Under the pieces are notes generated by a model, which saw nothing but the letters and a program-made list of their open reading frames with translations, had not been told where the DNA came from and made no database searches. This document shows, one piece after another, positions 13,680-19,170 of a DNA stretch of 20,585 nt. Position numbers and translations under genes: made by a program. Origin of the DNA: Chromatiales bacterium (GTDB lineage Bacteria; Pseudomonadota; Gammaproteobacteria; UBA6429); NCBI GenBank assembly GCA_027076405.1, contig JALTJN010000205.1, positions 1 through 20,585 of the forward strand. The letters are read 5' to 3'. Numbering within the stretch: position 1 is the first letter of the stretch; the number at the start of each line of letters is the position of its first letter.

Positions 13680-14014
13680 TTAACGACACTCCATACATCA
13701 ATCGGCAGCCCATAATGATCTATTTCGTTTTTAACTCGGTCTAAAAAACGCTTTTCACTGGGGGATATAATTAAAACGATTCCGCCCTTTCGACCTGTCC
13801 ACATCGCATAATGCAAGGCTTGACCGATTGCCTCCGCCCATTTCTTACCAAAATCATACTCAATAGCATGTGTTTTAGTCAGGCAGTCTACCCGCGTTTT
13901 ATCAGGTAAAACAAACTCCATAACACCCTTACAGTATTTTTGTTGGTAGTATTTTTCCGGTTCTGCATAAGCATTTACTGATATTAGAAATAATATAATG
14001 ATGTATTTTTTCAC
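13676..14014 (-). CDS. Exported small protein with a nuclease-like core
   Basis: The 112-residue product begins with a classical signal peptide: MKK, a hydrophobic core (YIIILFLISV) and a likely cut after A-Y-A (about residue 18). The mature part has 'VLPDKTRVDCLTKTHAIEYDFGKKWAEAIGQALHYAMWTG' and 'GGIVLII'. The spacing D(43)...E(52)-x-D-x-x-x-K(57) with a beta strand in front and 'A-I-G-Q-A-L-x-Y' helix behind resembles a PD-(D/E)XK nuclease fold. Proteins of this kind recur in prophages as hypotheticals. A secreted nuclease made by a phage would be unusual, so activity is an open question. Cys33 and Cys44 could form a disulphide in the periplasm. Confidence 0.7.
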   Translation of the reverse strand: MKKYIIILFLISVNAYAEPEKYYQQKYCKGVMEFVLPDKTRVDCLTKTHAIEYDFGKKWAEAIGQALHYAMWTGRKGGIVLIISPSEKRFLDRVKNEIDHYGLPIDVWSVVK

Positions 14015-14139
14015 TTTTTACCCCATTTCGCACTAATAAGATCGCCTGATACCTGTATTTTACGATACTTTTTAGGTGTGCATCTTAATTTATCCTTAAT
14101 TGGTCTTGCGCCTTTATAGGTTAGTTTTGGGATTATCAT
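14011..14139 (-). CDS. Small basic protein (42 aa)
   Basis: A 42-residue, Lys/Arg-rich product starting MIIPKLTYKGARPIKDKLRC and ending 'LISAKWGKK'. Its ATG overlaps the upstream gene (stop at 14136) and its TGA overlaps the start of the exported-protein gene by four bases. The dense coupling supports a real gene. A nucleic-acid-binding role is possible from charge alone; no family recognised. Confidence 0.5.
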   Translation of the reverse strand: MIIPKLTYKGARPIKDKLRCTPKKYRKIQVSGDLISAKWGKK

Positions 14140-14294
14140 TTCTCACAATGCTCTAGCCGGTTGCCGTCTTTTAGCCATTCGTTAAGGTGGAGCTGCAAAT
14201 ATTCAAGATCATCTTCATAGTTTGCTTGATTTGCTCGCTTTATAAGCTCCTGTTGCTGCTTGTCGCTTAATAGAATTATTAGTTCATTTATCAT
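14136..14294 (-). CDS. Small acidic helical protein (52 aa)
   Basis: A 52-residue product starting MINELIILLSDKQQQELIKR and ending 'LKDGNRLEHCEK'. It is predicted almost fully helical. The stop overlaps the next ATG by four bases and the gene begins three bases after the stop of the HTH gene. No recognised family. Confidence 0.5.
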   Translation of the reverse strand: MINELIILLSDKQQQELIKRANQANYEDDLEYLQLHLNEWLKDGNRLEHCEK

Positions 14295-14297
14295 AAT

Positions 14298-14513
14298 TTA
14301 AACCTCAGAATAATTGTCGCCATCCGCTATTTTTTGGATAGCAGATTTTGACACGTTAAATTTATCGGCTAACGATTGATGAGAGCATGTTTTTTTCATA
14401 TTTCTATAATTCGATGCAATCTTGCAGTGTGCCGTGTATAAATCATGGTATCTATGCCGCTCATTTAATGCCCATTTTATTTGCATCAAATCATTTTTCG
14501 TTAATTTAGCCAT
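14298..14513 (-). CDS. Small helix-turn-helix protein (71 aa)
   Basis: A 71-residue basic product. The C-terminal 'TCSHQSLADKFNVSKSAIQKIADGDNY' (about residues 42-68) is a helix-turn-helix: helix (SLADKF), turn (NVS), recognition helix (KSAIQKIADG). The N-terminal helix 'KNDLMQIKWALNERHRYHDLY' is strongly basic. It overlaps the upstream winged-helix/zinc gene by eight bases. Similar short proteins occur in phage early regions, and it may control this gene group. Confidence 0.7.
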   Translation of the reverse strand: MAKLTKNDLMQIKWALNERHRYHDLYTAHCKIASNYRNMKKTCSHQSLADKFNVSKSAIQKIADGDNYSEV

Positions 14514-14967
14514 TAGTTCGCCTCATGTATTCGTCTGCTGTTAAAACTGCTGCTCGTTTTGCGTGTGAAATATCTGCTCCACAATCTTGGCAATGTGTGA
14601 CTATTTTATCGACCCACGCTATGTTTTCATCTTTCAGGGCTTTTGGGTGGCACATGTAATCTTTTGACCGGTAGCGGTCATGGGTGCACTTATTAGCCGT
14701 AAGCGGATTTACCGTCTTTCCTGTAATGGCGCACTTTCTAGGGCTTGATTCGACTACCTTGCCCTCCTCCTTAAGTTTGCTGCATCTTGCGCTCACAGAT
14801 GACAGCTCGATATTTCCCCAATTACCGCGATATATTTTCATTATCTCCTGCATTGAGAGATCGCCGCCCAACTGAATAATGCCTAGAATCTTATCACTCT
14901 GACTTAATTCTGTGCCGTCTTCGCGGATTTCTCGGTATGAAGCCTTAGATGTACATTTAGCGGTCAT
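14506..14967 (-). CDS. Winged-helix plus zinc-binding-like protein (153 aa)
   Basis: The first half contains 'QSDKILGIIQLGGDLSMQEIMKIY' and 'LSSVSARCSKLKEEGKVVESSPRKC' (about residues 23-81), the plan of a winged helix with the wing at 'GKVV'. The second half has 'KIVTHCQDCGADISHAKRAA' with a C-x-x-C and two His-containing segments, and further Cys/His at 93, 94 and 105-108 (NKCTHD, DYMCHP), suggesting zinc. The combination suggests a phage DNA-binding protein, perhaps a helicase-loader or regulator; neither is proven. Overlaps its neighbours. Confidence 0.7.
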   Translation of the reverse strand: MTAKCTSKASYREIREDGTELSQSDKILGIIQLGGDLSMQEIMKIYRGNWGNIELSSVSARCSKLKEEGKVVESSPRKCAITGKTVNPLTANKCTHDRYRSKDYMCHPKALKDENIAWVDKIVTHCQDCGADISHAKRAAVLTADEYMRRTNG

Positions 14968-15178
14968 AGCCGCACTCCGTTGATACTGGTTTTAATCCGC
15001 AGTCTCCCTCGCCTTCATTTATTACAATAACTGGAGTTTCCCCATTAATCTCCTCTCCTAGCTTTTCATATTCCCAGTTATTCCACATCATGCATTCGCT
15101 AGCCTTGCAGTGCGTTTGGCGTGGGTACTGACCTTTCGCATAAGGACACCATTTCTTTTTAGCTTCTTCTTTTTTCAT
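14957..15178 (-). CDS. Small Cys-rich protein with C-P/C-x-x-x-C-M-x-W motif (73 aa)
   Basis: A 73-residue product with 'KWCPYAKGQ' , 'HCKASECMMWNNW' and a later 'DCGLK', five or six Cys in total. The pattern C-P-x(12-13)-C-x-x-S-x-C-M-x-W...C-G is common in small phage and prophage proteins, apparently a metal-binding knuckle. The reaction is unknown. It overlaps the next gene by 11 bases. Confidence 0.7.
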   Translation of the reverse strand: MKKEEAKKKWCPYAKGQYPRQTHCKASECMMWNNWEYEKLGEEINGETPVIVINEGEGDCGLKPVSTECGYDR

Positions 15179-15191
15179 TTTATCACCTCAA

Positions 15192-15464
15192 TTAAGAATC
15201 CAGGCCTTTGTGAGAATCGCCCGCTATATGGATGCTTTCGGCAGAAAAAGCATTGCCCAAAAACATCATAAGCATTTCATAAATTACAGGCTCATCTTCT
15301 TCAATAAAAGCCTTTAAGAATCTTTCTCTCACCTCTATTGGAGTGTTTACATTTTTATTGCAGCATGAAAAGTCAGGGCAACACACATCTTTTATTTTAA
15401 GATGAATAGAATTTCCTTTTACCCACTCATGGCATTGCTCTAATACTGTTATTTCTTTAGTCAT
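15192..15464 (-). CDS. Small Cys-rich phage protein (90 aa)
   Basis: A 90-residue product with 'CHEWVKGNSIHLKIKDVCCPDFSCCN' in the first half (Cys11, 28, 29, 34, 35) and an acidic helix 'VRERFLKAFIEEDEPVIYEML' in the second. The 'C-x-x-W-x-x-G-x-x-x-H-x-x-x-x-x-x-C-C-P-D-F-S-C-C' string is a recurring small-phage-protein pattern, likely a metal site; the actual function is unknown. Confidence 0.7.
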   Translation of the reverse strand: MTKEITVLEQCHEWVKGNSIHLKIKDVCCPDFSCCNKNVNTPIEVRERFLKAFIEEDEPVIYEMLMMFLGNAFSAESIHIAGDSHKGLDS

Positions 15465-15475
15465 TTTATTATCCC

Positions 15476-15658
15476 TTATATTAAATCTTGTTTTTTAAGA
15501 TTAATTAAATCCTCTGCCGATAAGCCCTGTTTAACGAGCTTCAATACTTCACTTTCTTCATCTGCTTTAGGAAGATCTAAATTCAAACCTAAAAAACCTT
15601 GCGCTCCGTTTGCGGTTACATTTCCGCTAGCCGGATCGTATTCAACTATTACCTTCAT
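15476..15658 (-). CDS. Small unknown protein (60 aa)
   Basis: A 60-residue product starting MKVIVEYDPASGNVTANGAQ and ending 'GLSAEDLINLKKQDLI'. It begins with a strand 'V-I-V-E-Y-D-P-A-S-G-x-V' and closes with a short helix. The ATG overlaps the stop of the nuclease-like gene by four bases. No recognised family. Confidence 0.65.
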   Translation of the reverse strand: MKVIVEYDPASGNVTANGAQGFLGLNLDLPKADEESEVLKLVKQGLSAEDLINLKKQDLI

Positions 15659-15942
15659 TTTATTATCTCCAATATTTCATCAATGCTGCTTACAATGTGA
15701 TAACTTCCCTTGAATTCCTTTTCCAGTTTTATCTGGCTCGGCTTTTTAGCTGAATCCAGTATTTTTCCAGTTTTCTTACTTACACAATCAGGTGTTTTTA
15801 CTTCTATCCAATGTGTTTTCCCTTTGTGCCCGATTATTATGTCGTCGTGCCCCGTCTCTACGCTGATACCCATTTTCCGTAACGCTTTGACTATTTCGGC
15901 CTCGTTAGAATCTGTACGGGCTGAATATCTATTCCTGCTCAA
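15655..15942 (-). CDS. VRR-NUC / Holliday-junction-resolvase-like nuclease
   Basis: The 95-residue product contains the plan of a compact PD-(D/E)XK nuclease: N-terminal 'NEAEIVKALRKMGISVE' with Glu14, then 'GHDDIIIGHKGKTHWIEVKTPD' with Asp33/Asp34 and Glu47-Val-Lys49, and 'KPSQIKLEKEFKG' with Gln70. This matches the small stand-alone VRR-NUC/HJR-like proteins next to phage annealing proteins and helicases. It would cut branched DNA intermediates. Its start overlaps the upstream gene by 14 bases. Confidence 0.8.
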   Translation of the reverse strand: MSRNRYSARTDSNEAEIVKALRKMGISVETGHDDIIIGHKGKTHWIEVKTPDCVSKKTGKILDSAKKPSQIKLEKEFKGSYHIVSSIDEILEIIK

Positions 15943-16243
15943 CTGGTTTTCCTTTCTTCAGCGAAGAAGCGTAATAACTCTTTAGCTCCGTTATCTCGAC
16001 TCCTATCATGTCGGAAATAGATTGATAACTTAAACGCCAATAGCCTTTTTTCTGGGAATCTACTAAATCCTCTCCTGTCTTACGGGCATCTTGCAACTCT
16101 GCTTCTAAAGCGGGGCTTGGATCATCATCGAGTAACACGTTAATTTTATCTAATTCTATTCTGTTGTGTTCAAGCCGGATTTTAATTGATTCTTTTTCAT
16201 TATATAAATGATCGGCTCTTTCTTTTTGGTATTGTGAAAGCAT
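15929..16243 (-). CDS. Coiled-coil protein of unknown function (104 aa)
   Basis: The 104-residue product is a coiled coil in its first 55 residues (MLSQYQKERADHLYNEKESIKIR onward), a charged linker, and a C-terminal 'YWRLSYQSISDMIGVEITELKSYYASSLKKG' which looks like a small HTH-like bundle. Co-transcribed with recombination genes; it may be a partner of the nuclease gene it overlaps. No family recognised. Confidence 0.65.
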   Translation of the reverse strand: MLSQYQKERADHLYNEKESIKIRLEHNRIELDKINVLLDDDPSPALEAELQDARKTGEDLVDSQKKGYWRLSYQSISDMIGVEITELKSYYASSLKKGKPVEQE

Positions 16244-16258
16244 TATTATCTCCTGATT

Positions 16259-16540
16259 CTAAAAAGGTATATCTTGGTCGAAGTCATTTGCAGGCGCGGA
16301 TTGTGGCTGGCTTTGTTGTGCCGTTACGTCCTGCTTGCTTGGTTTAAAATCATTGACAGCGGCATACCATTTTCCTGCTTTGCTTTCTTTTACGTCAAGA
16401 TTAATCCAGTCATCAGTTTGTGTTGATAGCCATGAGATTAACTCGCTTCGTTTAATTGAAATAGCTGCTTTTACAAAATCAGGGGCTTTCTCATGTGGTG
16501 CTTTTACTATTAATCCATCTACAAATTTAATATCTGACAT
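16259..16540 (-). CDS. Phage ssDNA-binding-type protein with SSB-like acidic tail (93 aa)
   Basis: The 93-residue product has a beta-type core ('DFVKAAISIKRSELISWLS' and 'DDWINLDVKESKAGKWYAAVNDF'), a Gln/Ser/Pro-rich linker and the end D-F-D-Q-D-I-P-F. An acidic tail closing in D-I-P-F is the hallmark of bacterial SSB proteins, through which they bind recombination and replication partners. The pattern 'K-x-P-H-E-x-A-P-D-F-V-K-A-x-x-S-I-K' is common to small phage proteins next to Rad52/Erf/RecT-type genes, so I read it as an SSB-like partner in annealing. The start overlaps the Gp157 stop by one base. Confidence 0.75.
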   Translation of the reverse strand: MSDIKFVDGLIVKAPHEKAPDFVKAAISIKRSELISWLSTQTDDWINLDVKESKAGKWYAAVNDFKPSKQDVTAQQSQPQSAPANDFDQDIPF

Positions 16541-17034
16541 TATTTGATCCTTATTGAGTTTTTAGATTTAATTAGCGATACACCTTCGATTTTCACGCCT
16601 TCTTTTAAATCGGCTAGAATCTCTTTTTTCATTGGTGATGCGCTGGTTTTATAGTTCATGTATTCCGCTGGTATTTCTTTTTCATTGTCTACGCTAACAA
16701 TATCGCGGCCTTTTGCTAATGTAATTGTGAATAATGGGCACTCAATCTTACTGATTCCTGATGCTTCCATATTTGTTTGAAGATAATCAGTCATGTGTTT
16801 TTGTTTGTTTTCAATGGTCTTTTTTCTTGCTTGTAATCGGGCAATCTCAGCATCAATACTTGGGATGCTTGCGCCAATGTTTTTCATAACATTAATCAAA
16901 GATACAGCTTTGTCGTTAAACTCCCCCTCTATTAACTCCATTGTATCCGATACAGCTTGCGCCATATCTTCGCTTTCCTCGGCCAAGGAAAGCAATTCTT
17001 TGTGCTTATCGGTTATTTCGTATAGCTTGCTCAT
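16540..17034 (-). CDS. Siphovirus Gp157 family protein
   Basis: The 164-residue product follows the Gp157 pattern: N-terminal helix 'LYEITDKHKELLSLAEE', 'ELIEGEFNDKAVSLINVMKNIGASIPSIDAEIARLQARKKTIENKQKHMTDYLQTNMEASGI' (helical middle) and a beta end 'FTITLAKGRDIVSVDNEKEIPAEYM' with 'KEILADLKEGVKIEGVSLI'. The family occurs next to phage recombination genes and has been linked to resistance of hosts to phage when expressed; the molecular job is not known. It overlaps the Rad52-like gene by four bases. Confidence 0.85.
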   Translation of the reverse strand: MSKLYEITDKHKELLSLAEESEDMAQAVSDTMELIEGEFNDKAVSLINVMKNIGASIPSIDAEIARLQARKKTIENKQKHMTDYLQTNMEASGISKIECPLFTITLAKGRDIVSVDNEKEIPAEYMNYKTSASPMKKEILADLKEGVKIEGVSLIKSKNSIRIK

Positions 17035-17906
17035 TTCTCAAACCCCGCTTTCATTTTTTCGTATATCTTCTGGCATTCCGCCTGCTTTTCTTTGTCATTC
17101 TGTTTAGTTGTTTTTTCCCACGCCTCTCTGAATAACGCCTTGAGCATATTAAAATTAGCTGATTGCTTCATTAATTTAATGACGTTTTCAATATCATCCT
17201 TGTATGCTTTCGCGTTTATTTCATCCAGTTTATATTTTGTGGTTATATCTAATGCCATATTAAACCAATCTTGGCGCATTTCTTCTAATGTATCTTTGTC
17301 ATAGTTTTCCGCTTTAAGCGCAAGCAATACCCATTCATCATTAATATGTCTATCACCATATAATGCGCGTAATTCTGTTAACTGCTCAGGTGTTACTGTT
17401 TTAGACATCTCAAACTCATCTTGATAAAGTAAGGTATTATCGTCTTTATCGTAAAGAGTAAGGCCAAACTTATTGCCGTAATATCTCATGCAGCGTTTGA
17501 GAGCGTCTGTTACAGCTTCTTTTGATGCTAATTCGATACAAGACCCTATCCCATACGCTGTTGCTCCTGCTACGCCGTTACCGAATCCAACATCTTCTTT
17601 TATAACTCTTCTTTCCCCTGCTTTTACTGTTACCCGCAATTTACATAAATAAGAAATCGAGATCATCGGCTTTGGAGCGTCGCCAGCGTTATACGGATTC
17701 TTTTCGTATTCTGTTTTGTCTATTTGACGCAAATCTAATATTTCAGAATCCCAACCATCAAAACCAAATATTCTATTGGCTTCTTCGATGACGTGAAAAG
17801 ATGCTAGATAGGATAATTGTGTTTTGCCAGTGCCTTCGCGCGTCTTTACGTTTTCCTTTAATAAAGGTTCGTTTAGAAAACCTTTTTGTTCTTCTGTAAA
17901 ACCCAT
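17031..17906 (-). CDS. Rad52/22-type single-strand annealing protein
   Basis: The 291-residue product has the typical start of phage Rad52-like proteins: 'LNEPLLKENVKTREGTGKTQLSYLASFHVIEEANRIFGFDGWDSEI', the motif linking an annealing domain to a helical fold. It then has 'VTVKAGERRVIKEDVGFGNGVAG' and 'IELASKEAVTDALKRCMRYYGNKFGLTLYDKD', all in the conserved order ('G-x-G-x-G-x-G...K-x-A-x-T-D-A-L-K-R-A-x-R...G-N-x-F-G-L-x-L-Y'). It promotes annealing of complementary single strands for phage recombination and repair. It leads the recombination operon and has SD GGGGAAAG. Its unusually structured leader (17931-18033) is listed separately. Residues 160-291 are helical and family-variable. Confidence 0.9.
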   Translation of the reverse strand: MGFTEEQKGFLNEPLLKENVKTREGTGKTQLSYLASFHVIEEANRIFGFDGWDSEILDLRQIDKTEYEKNPYNAGDAPKPMISISYLCKLRVTVKAGERRVIKEDVGFGNGVAGATAYGIGSCIELASKEAVTDALKRCMRYYGNKFGLTLYDKDDNTLLYQDEFEMSKTVTPEQLTELRALYGDRHINDEWVLLALKAENYDKDTLEEMRQDWFNMALDITTKYKLDEINAKAYKDDIENVIKLMKQSANFNMLKALFREAWEKTTKQNDKEKQAECQKIYEKMKAGFEK

Positions 17907-17930
17907 TTTCTTTCCCCTTCGTTTTTAATA

Positions 17931-18033
17931 TGGTGGGTAGGCTAGGGCGTTAATCCTAGCTATCGACTCAAGGCGGCTCGTTTTAGAGTCATACTTGTAC
18001 CTTTCCGTATTACATGACTACATGCTTCTACCC
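17931..18033 (-). ncRNA. Cloverleaf-like structured leader ending in ACCA, upstream of the Rad52-type gene
   Basis: On the minus strand GGGTAG (18033-18028) pairs with CTACCC (17940-17935), closing a region with three further hairpins: GCATG/CATGT with a TAGT loop, GACTC/GAGTC, and a 6-bp GCTAGG/CCTAGC hairpin placed like a T-arm, followed by the acceptor strand, A and an encoded CCA. However, the 'T-loop' is ATTAACGC (8 nt), not TTCRANY, and no D-loop GG or proper anticodon stem is seen, so it is not a normal tRNA. It may be a tRNA-like leader RNA regulating the recombination operon, or a decayed tRNA. The full 103-base region contains no ORF. Confidence 0.4.
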
Positions 18034-18042
18034 ATAAACTTT

Positions 18043-18101
18043 TAATAACAGTCGCATAAAGCAGACCTCGTGCCTCGGCTGTTTATGACTTGGTGTTATG
18101 T
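18043..18101 (-). repeat. attC-like site 4 (last, after the RNA cassette)
   Basis: Minus strand order: ACATAAC (R'', 18101-18095), CATAAACAGCC inner box, a short centre GAGGCACGAG, GTCTGCTTTATG inner box, GTTATTA (R', 18049-18043). The inner boxes pair (CATAAA/TTTATG). The R' box departs from GTTRRRY at one position, common for the last site of an array, where it includes flanking DNA. It follows the U-tract of the RNA element by a few bases. Confidence 0.65.
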
Positions 18102-18111
18102 GTAAAAAAGA

Positions 18112-18270
18112 GAGAGCAGGCGGGAATCGAACCCGCACAAAGCAATTCCGTCTGGCTGGTATGCTTTCGGTAGTATCTGCCATGAGCCAGAAACGCGCTA
18201 TTCGTATTTACGCGCCTATCCGTATCGGCTTTACTCCACACCGCCCTATGCCAATTTGGGCACCGCTCTC
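18112..18270 (-). ncRNA. tRNA-like structured RNA, sole content of an integron cassette
   Basis: On the minus strand GAGAGCGG (18270-18263) pairs with CTGCTCTC (18119-18112), an 8-bp acceptor-like stem. Then follow T and a D-arm-like GCCC-AAATTGGCATA-GGGC with the conserved A and GG, and at the 3' side a perfect T-arm GCGGG-TTCGATT-CCCGC (18136-18120). Between them lie about 105 bases instead of 30. Those can pair as GTGTG/CATAC (18241-18237 with 18163-18159) in anticodon-stem position with a 73-base insert, or as a pseudoknot TCTGGCT/AGCCAGA plus AAAGCA/TGCTTT. TCTTTTTT follows the acceptor, suggesting termination. No CCA is encoded. It could be an interrupted class II phage tRNA, a tmRNA-like or other regulatory RNA. 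No ORF with an SD is seen. Confidence 0.5.
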
Positions 18271-18293
18271 ATTGTGCCGGTTACGTCTCCTAC

Positions 18294-18366
18294 GGTGAGT
18301 CCGCTCACCCGTTGCGATCGGTGGAATCTGTCGTCACCTGCTGTACGGTTGCTATATGCCAGCAAC
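18294..18366 (-). other. Upstream part of the RNA cassette: two strong hairpins, no ORF
   Basis: Two perfect 6-bp hairpins lie upstream of the tRNA-like part: GTTGCT-N7-AGCAAC (18366-18348) and GGTGAG-CGGA-CTCACC (18309-18294). A weak promoter-like pair TTGAAT/TATAGC lies near 18380-18351 with 18 bases between. Either these belong to a longer structured RNA of roughly 230-270 nt, or they are regulatory elements in front of the tRNA-like RNA. Reading frames here are shorter than 10 codons or lack an SD. Confidence 0.45.
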
Positions 18367-18384
18367 TTGCATAAATTCAAAACC

Positions 18385-18449
18385 ACATAACAAGTCATTT
18401 AACGCAGACCGCGCAAACAACGCGCGGCTGGTTAATTCTTTCGTTATGT
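18385..18449 (-). repeat. attC-like site 3 (after the exonuclease-like ORF)
   Basis: Minus strand: ACATAAC (R'', 18449-18443), AATTAACCAGCCGCGC, centre GTTGTTT, GCGCGGTCTGCGTTAAATGA, GTTATGT (R', 18391-18385). Outer cores and inner TTAAC/GTTAA boxes pair, with a GC-rich stem CCGCGC/GCGCGG between. The TAA stop of the 137-aa ORF lies inside R''. It shares the TCTGCGTTAA and AACCAG boxes with attC 2. Confidence 0.8.
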
Positions 18450-18857
18450 GCAACAATCAAGAATAGCTCTAGCATCCCACAAGGCATTGTGGGGTACTTT
18501 AGATTCAGAGCTAAATAAATCATGGTTAAGCTCAAATTTAATATTGCCGGGGCCAAATCTAGTGCCGGGGCCAGTAATTAATGCGCTACAAAATCGCTCT
18601 ATATCTTCCGGCCAATCCGCAATAATATTAATATTTGTATTATTAAACTGCTCTAAATAGTTTTTTAACTTCAAATCAAACTCATCTTTTTGTATATGCT
18701 TTTTTTCTAAAACCGTCATTACGTTATTTGCTACCCATTCAGAAGGGTTACTGCATTCAAGAACCTCATAAAATTCATCACCATCTTGAGAAACAAGAGC
18801 CATTGAAATTAAATCGCCTTTGTAGTCGTTCCATTCACAATCTATATAAATATTCAT
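18444..18857 (-). CDS. DEDDh-type 3'-5' exonuclease-like protein encoded in a cassette
   Basis: The 137-residue product begins 'MNIYIDCEWNDYKGDLISMALVS', with Asp6 and Glu8 as ExoI pair and the 'G-x-L-I-S-x-A-L-V' strand usual in small phage/bacterial 3'-5' exoribonuclease-like proteins. 'IIADWPEDIERF' (78-89) gives Asp81 or Asp85 as ExoII, and 'PHNALWDARAI' (122-132) is an ExoIII-type His123-x4-Asp128. The protein ends right after this motif, so it is a minimal version without the helical C-terminus. Its stop codon is in the attC core. SD AGGAG precedes the ATG. The substrate (RNA or DNA) cannot be told. Confidence 0.75.
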   Translation of the reverse strand: MNIYIDCEWNDYKGDLISMALVSQDGDEFYEVLECSNPSEWVANNVMTVLEKKHIQKDEFDLKLKNYLEQFNNTNINIIADWPEDIERFCSALITGPGTRFGPGNIKFELNHDLFSSESKVPHNALWDARAILDCCT

Positions 18858-18879
18858 ACTTATCTCCTAAATTAAAATC

Positions 18880-18939
18880 ACATAACAAATAAATTAACGC
18901 AGACCACAAACAGCGTGACTGGTTATTTGGGCGTTATGC
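18880..18939 (-). repeat. attC-like site 2 (after the prepilin-like ORF)
   Basis: Minus strand: GCATAAC (R'', 18939-18933), AAATAACCAGTCACGC, TGTTTGT, GGTCTGCGTTAATTTATTT, GTTATGT (R', 18886-18880). The boxes pair as in attC 3, and the two sites share the TCTGCGTTAA right half almost base for base, so they probably come from the same host-species integron. Confidence 0.8.
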
Positions 18940-19140
18940 GTCGTCATCCGCGAACCAAACAGTTGCAATAGAAATAGGTGGCACAATCAATCCAGCACCG
19001 TGAATCACCTCGCATTTGTAGCTTGATGCAAAATCACAAGATGCCAACTTCACAGCATTCAAAATCCAAGAGCCACCACCGATCATAATGACGAATACCA
19101 TAATCAGTTCAATCAGGGTAAAACCTTTTTGCTTTTTCAT
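18934..19140 (-). CDS. Small protein with prepilin-type N-terminus, encoded in a cassette (68 aa)
   Basis: A 68-residue product starting MKKQKGFTLIELIMVFVIMI. K-G-F-T-L-I-E-L is the type IV prepilin peptidase signal with Glu5, followed by a transmembrane helix; a second hydrophobic stretch (GAGLIVPPISIATVWF) lies near the end, and two Cys (about 30 and 38) between them. I chose the ATG at 19140 with SD GGAG; an upstream in-frame ATG lies inside attC 1. Too short for a normal pilin: no long C-terminal beta domain. It may be a minor or decoy pilin-like membrane protein, or only mimic the signal. Stop TAA lies in the attC core. Confidence 0.65.
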   Translation of the reverse strand: MKKQKGFTLIELIMVFVIMIGGGSWILNAVKLASCDFASSYKCEVIHGAGLIVPPISIATVWFADDDA

Positions 19141-19170
19141 TTCACTTTCTCCACTTAATTTAAATAAATC

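Noticed and set aside
17931..18033. Phage attP core overlapping a tRNA 3' end
   Set aside because: The T-loop is not that of a tRNA and no integrase gene is in the window, so there is no support for an attachment site.
18112..18270. A standard tRNA gene with a normal anticodon
   Set aside because: Acceptor, D-loop and T-arm are convincing, but about 105 bases lie between D-arm and T-arm, no 7-base anticodon loop with U33 can be drawn without a large insert, and CCA is absent. Listed as tRNA-like RNA only.
18098..18298. Rightward 66-codon reading frame across the RNA cassette
   Set aside because: It starts inside attC 4 and reads antisense through the T-arm (giving the G-G-N-R-T-R-T string typical of antisense tRNA). 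No SD is present and its direction is against the array; the RNA pairing explains the sequence better.
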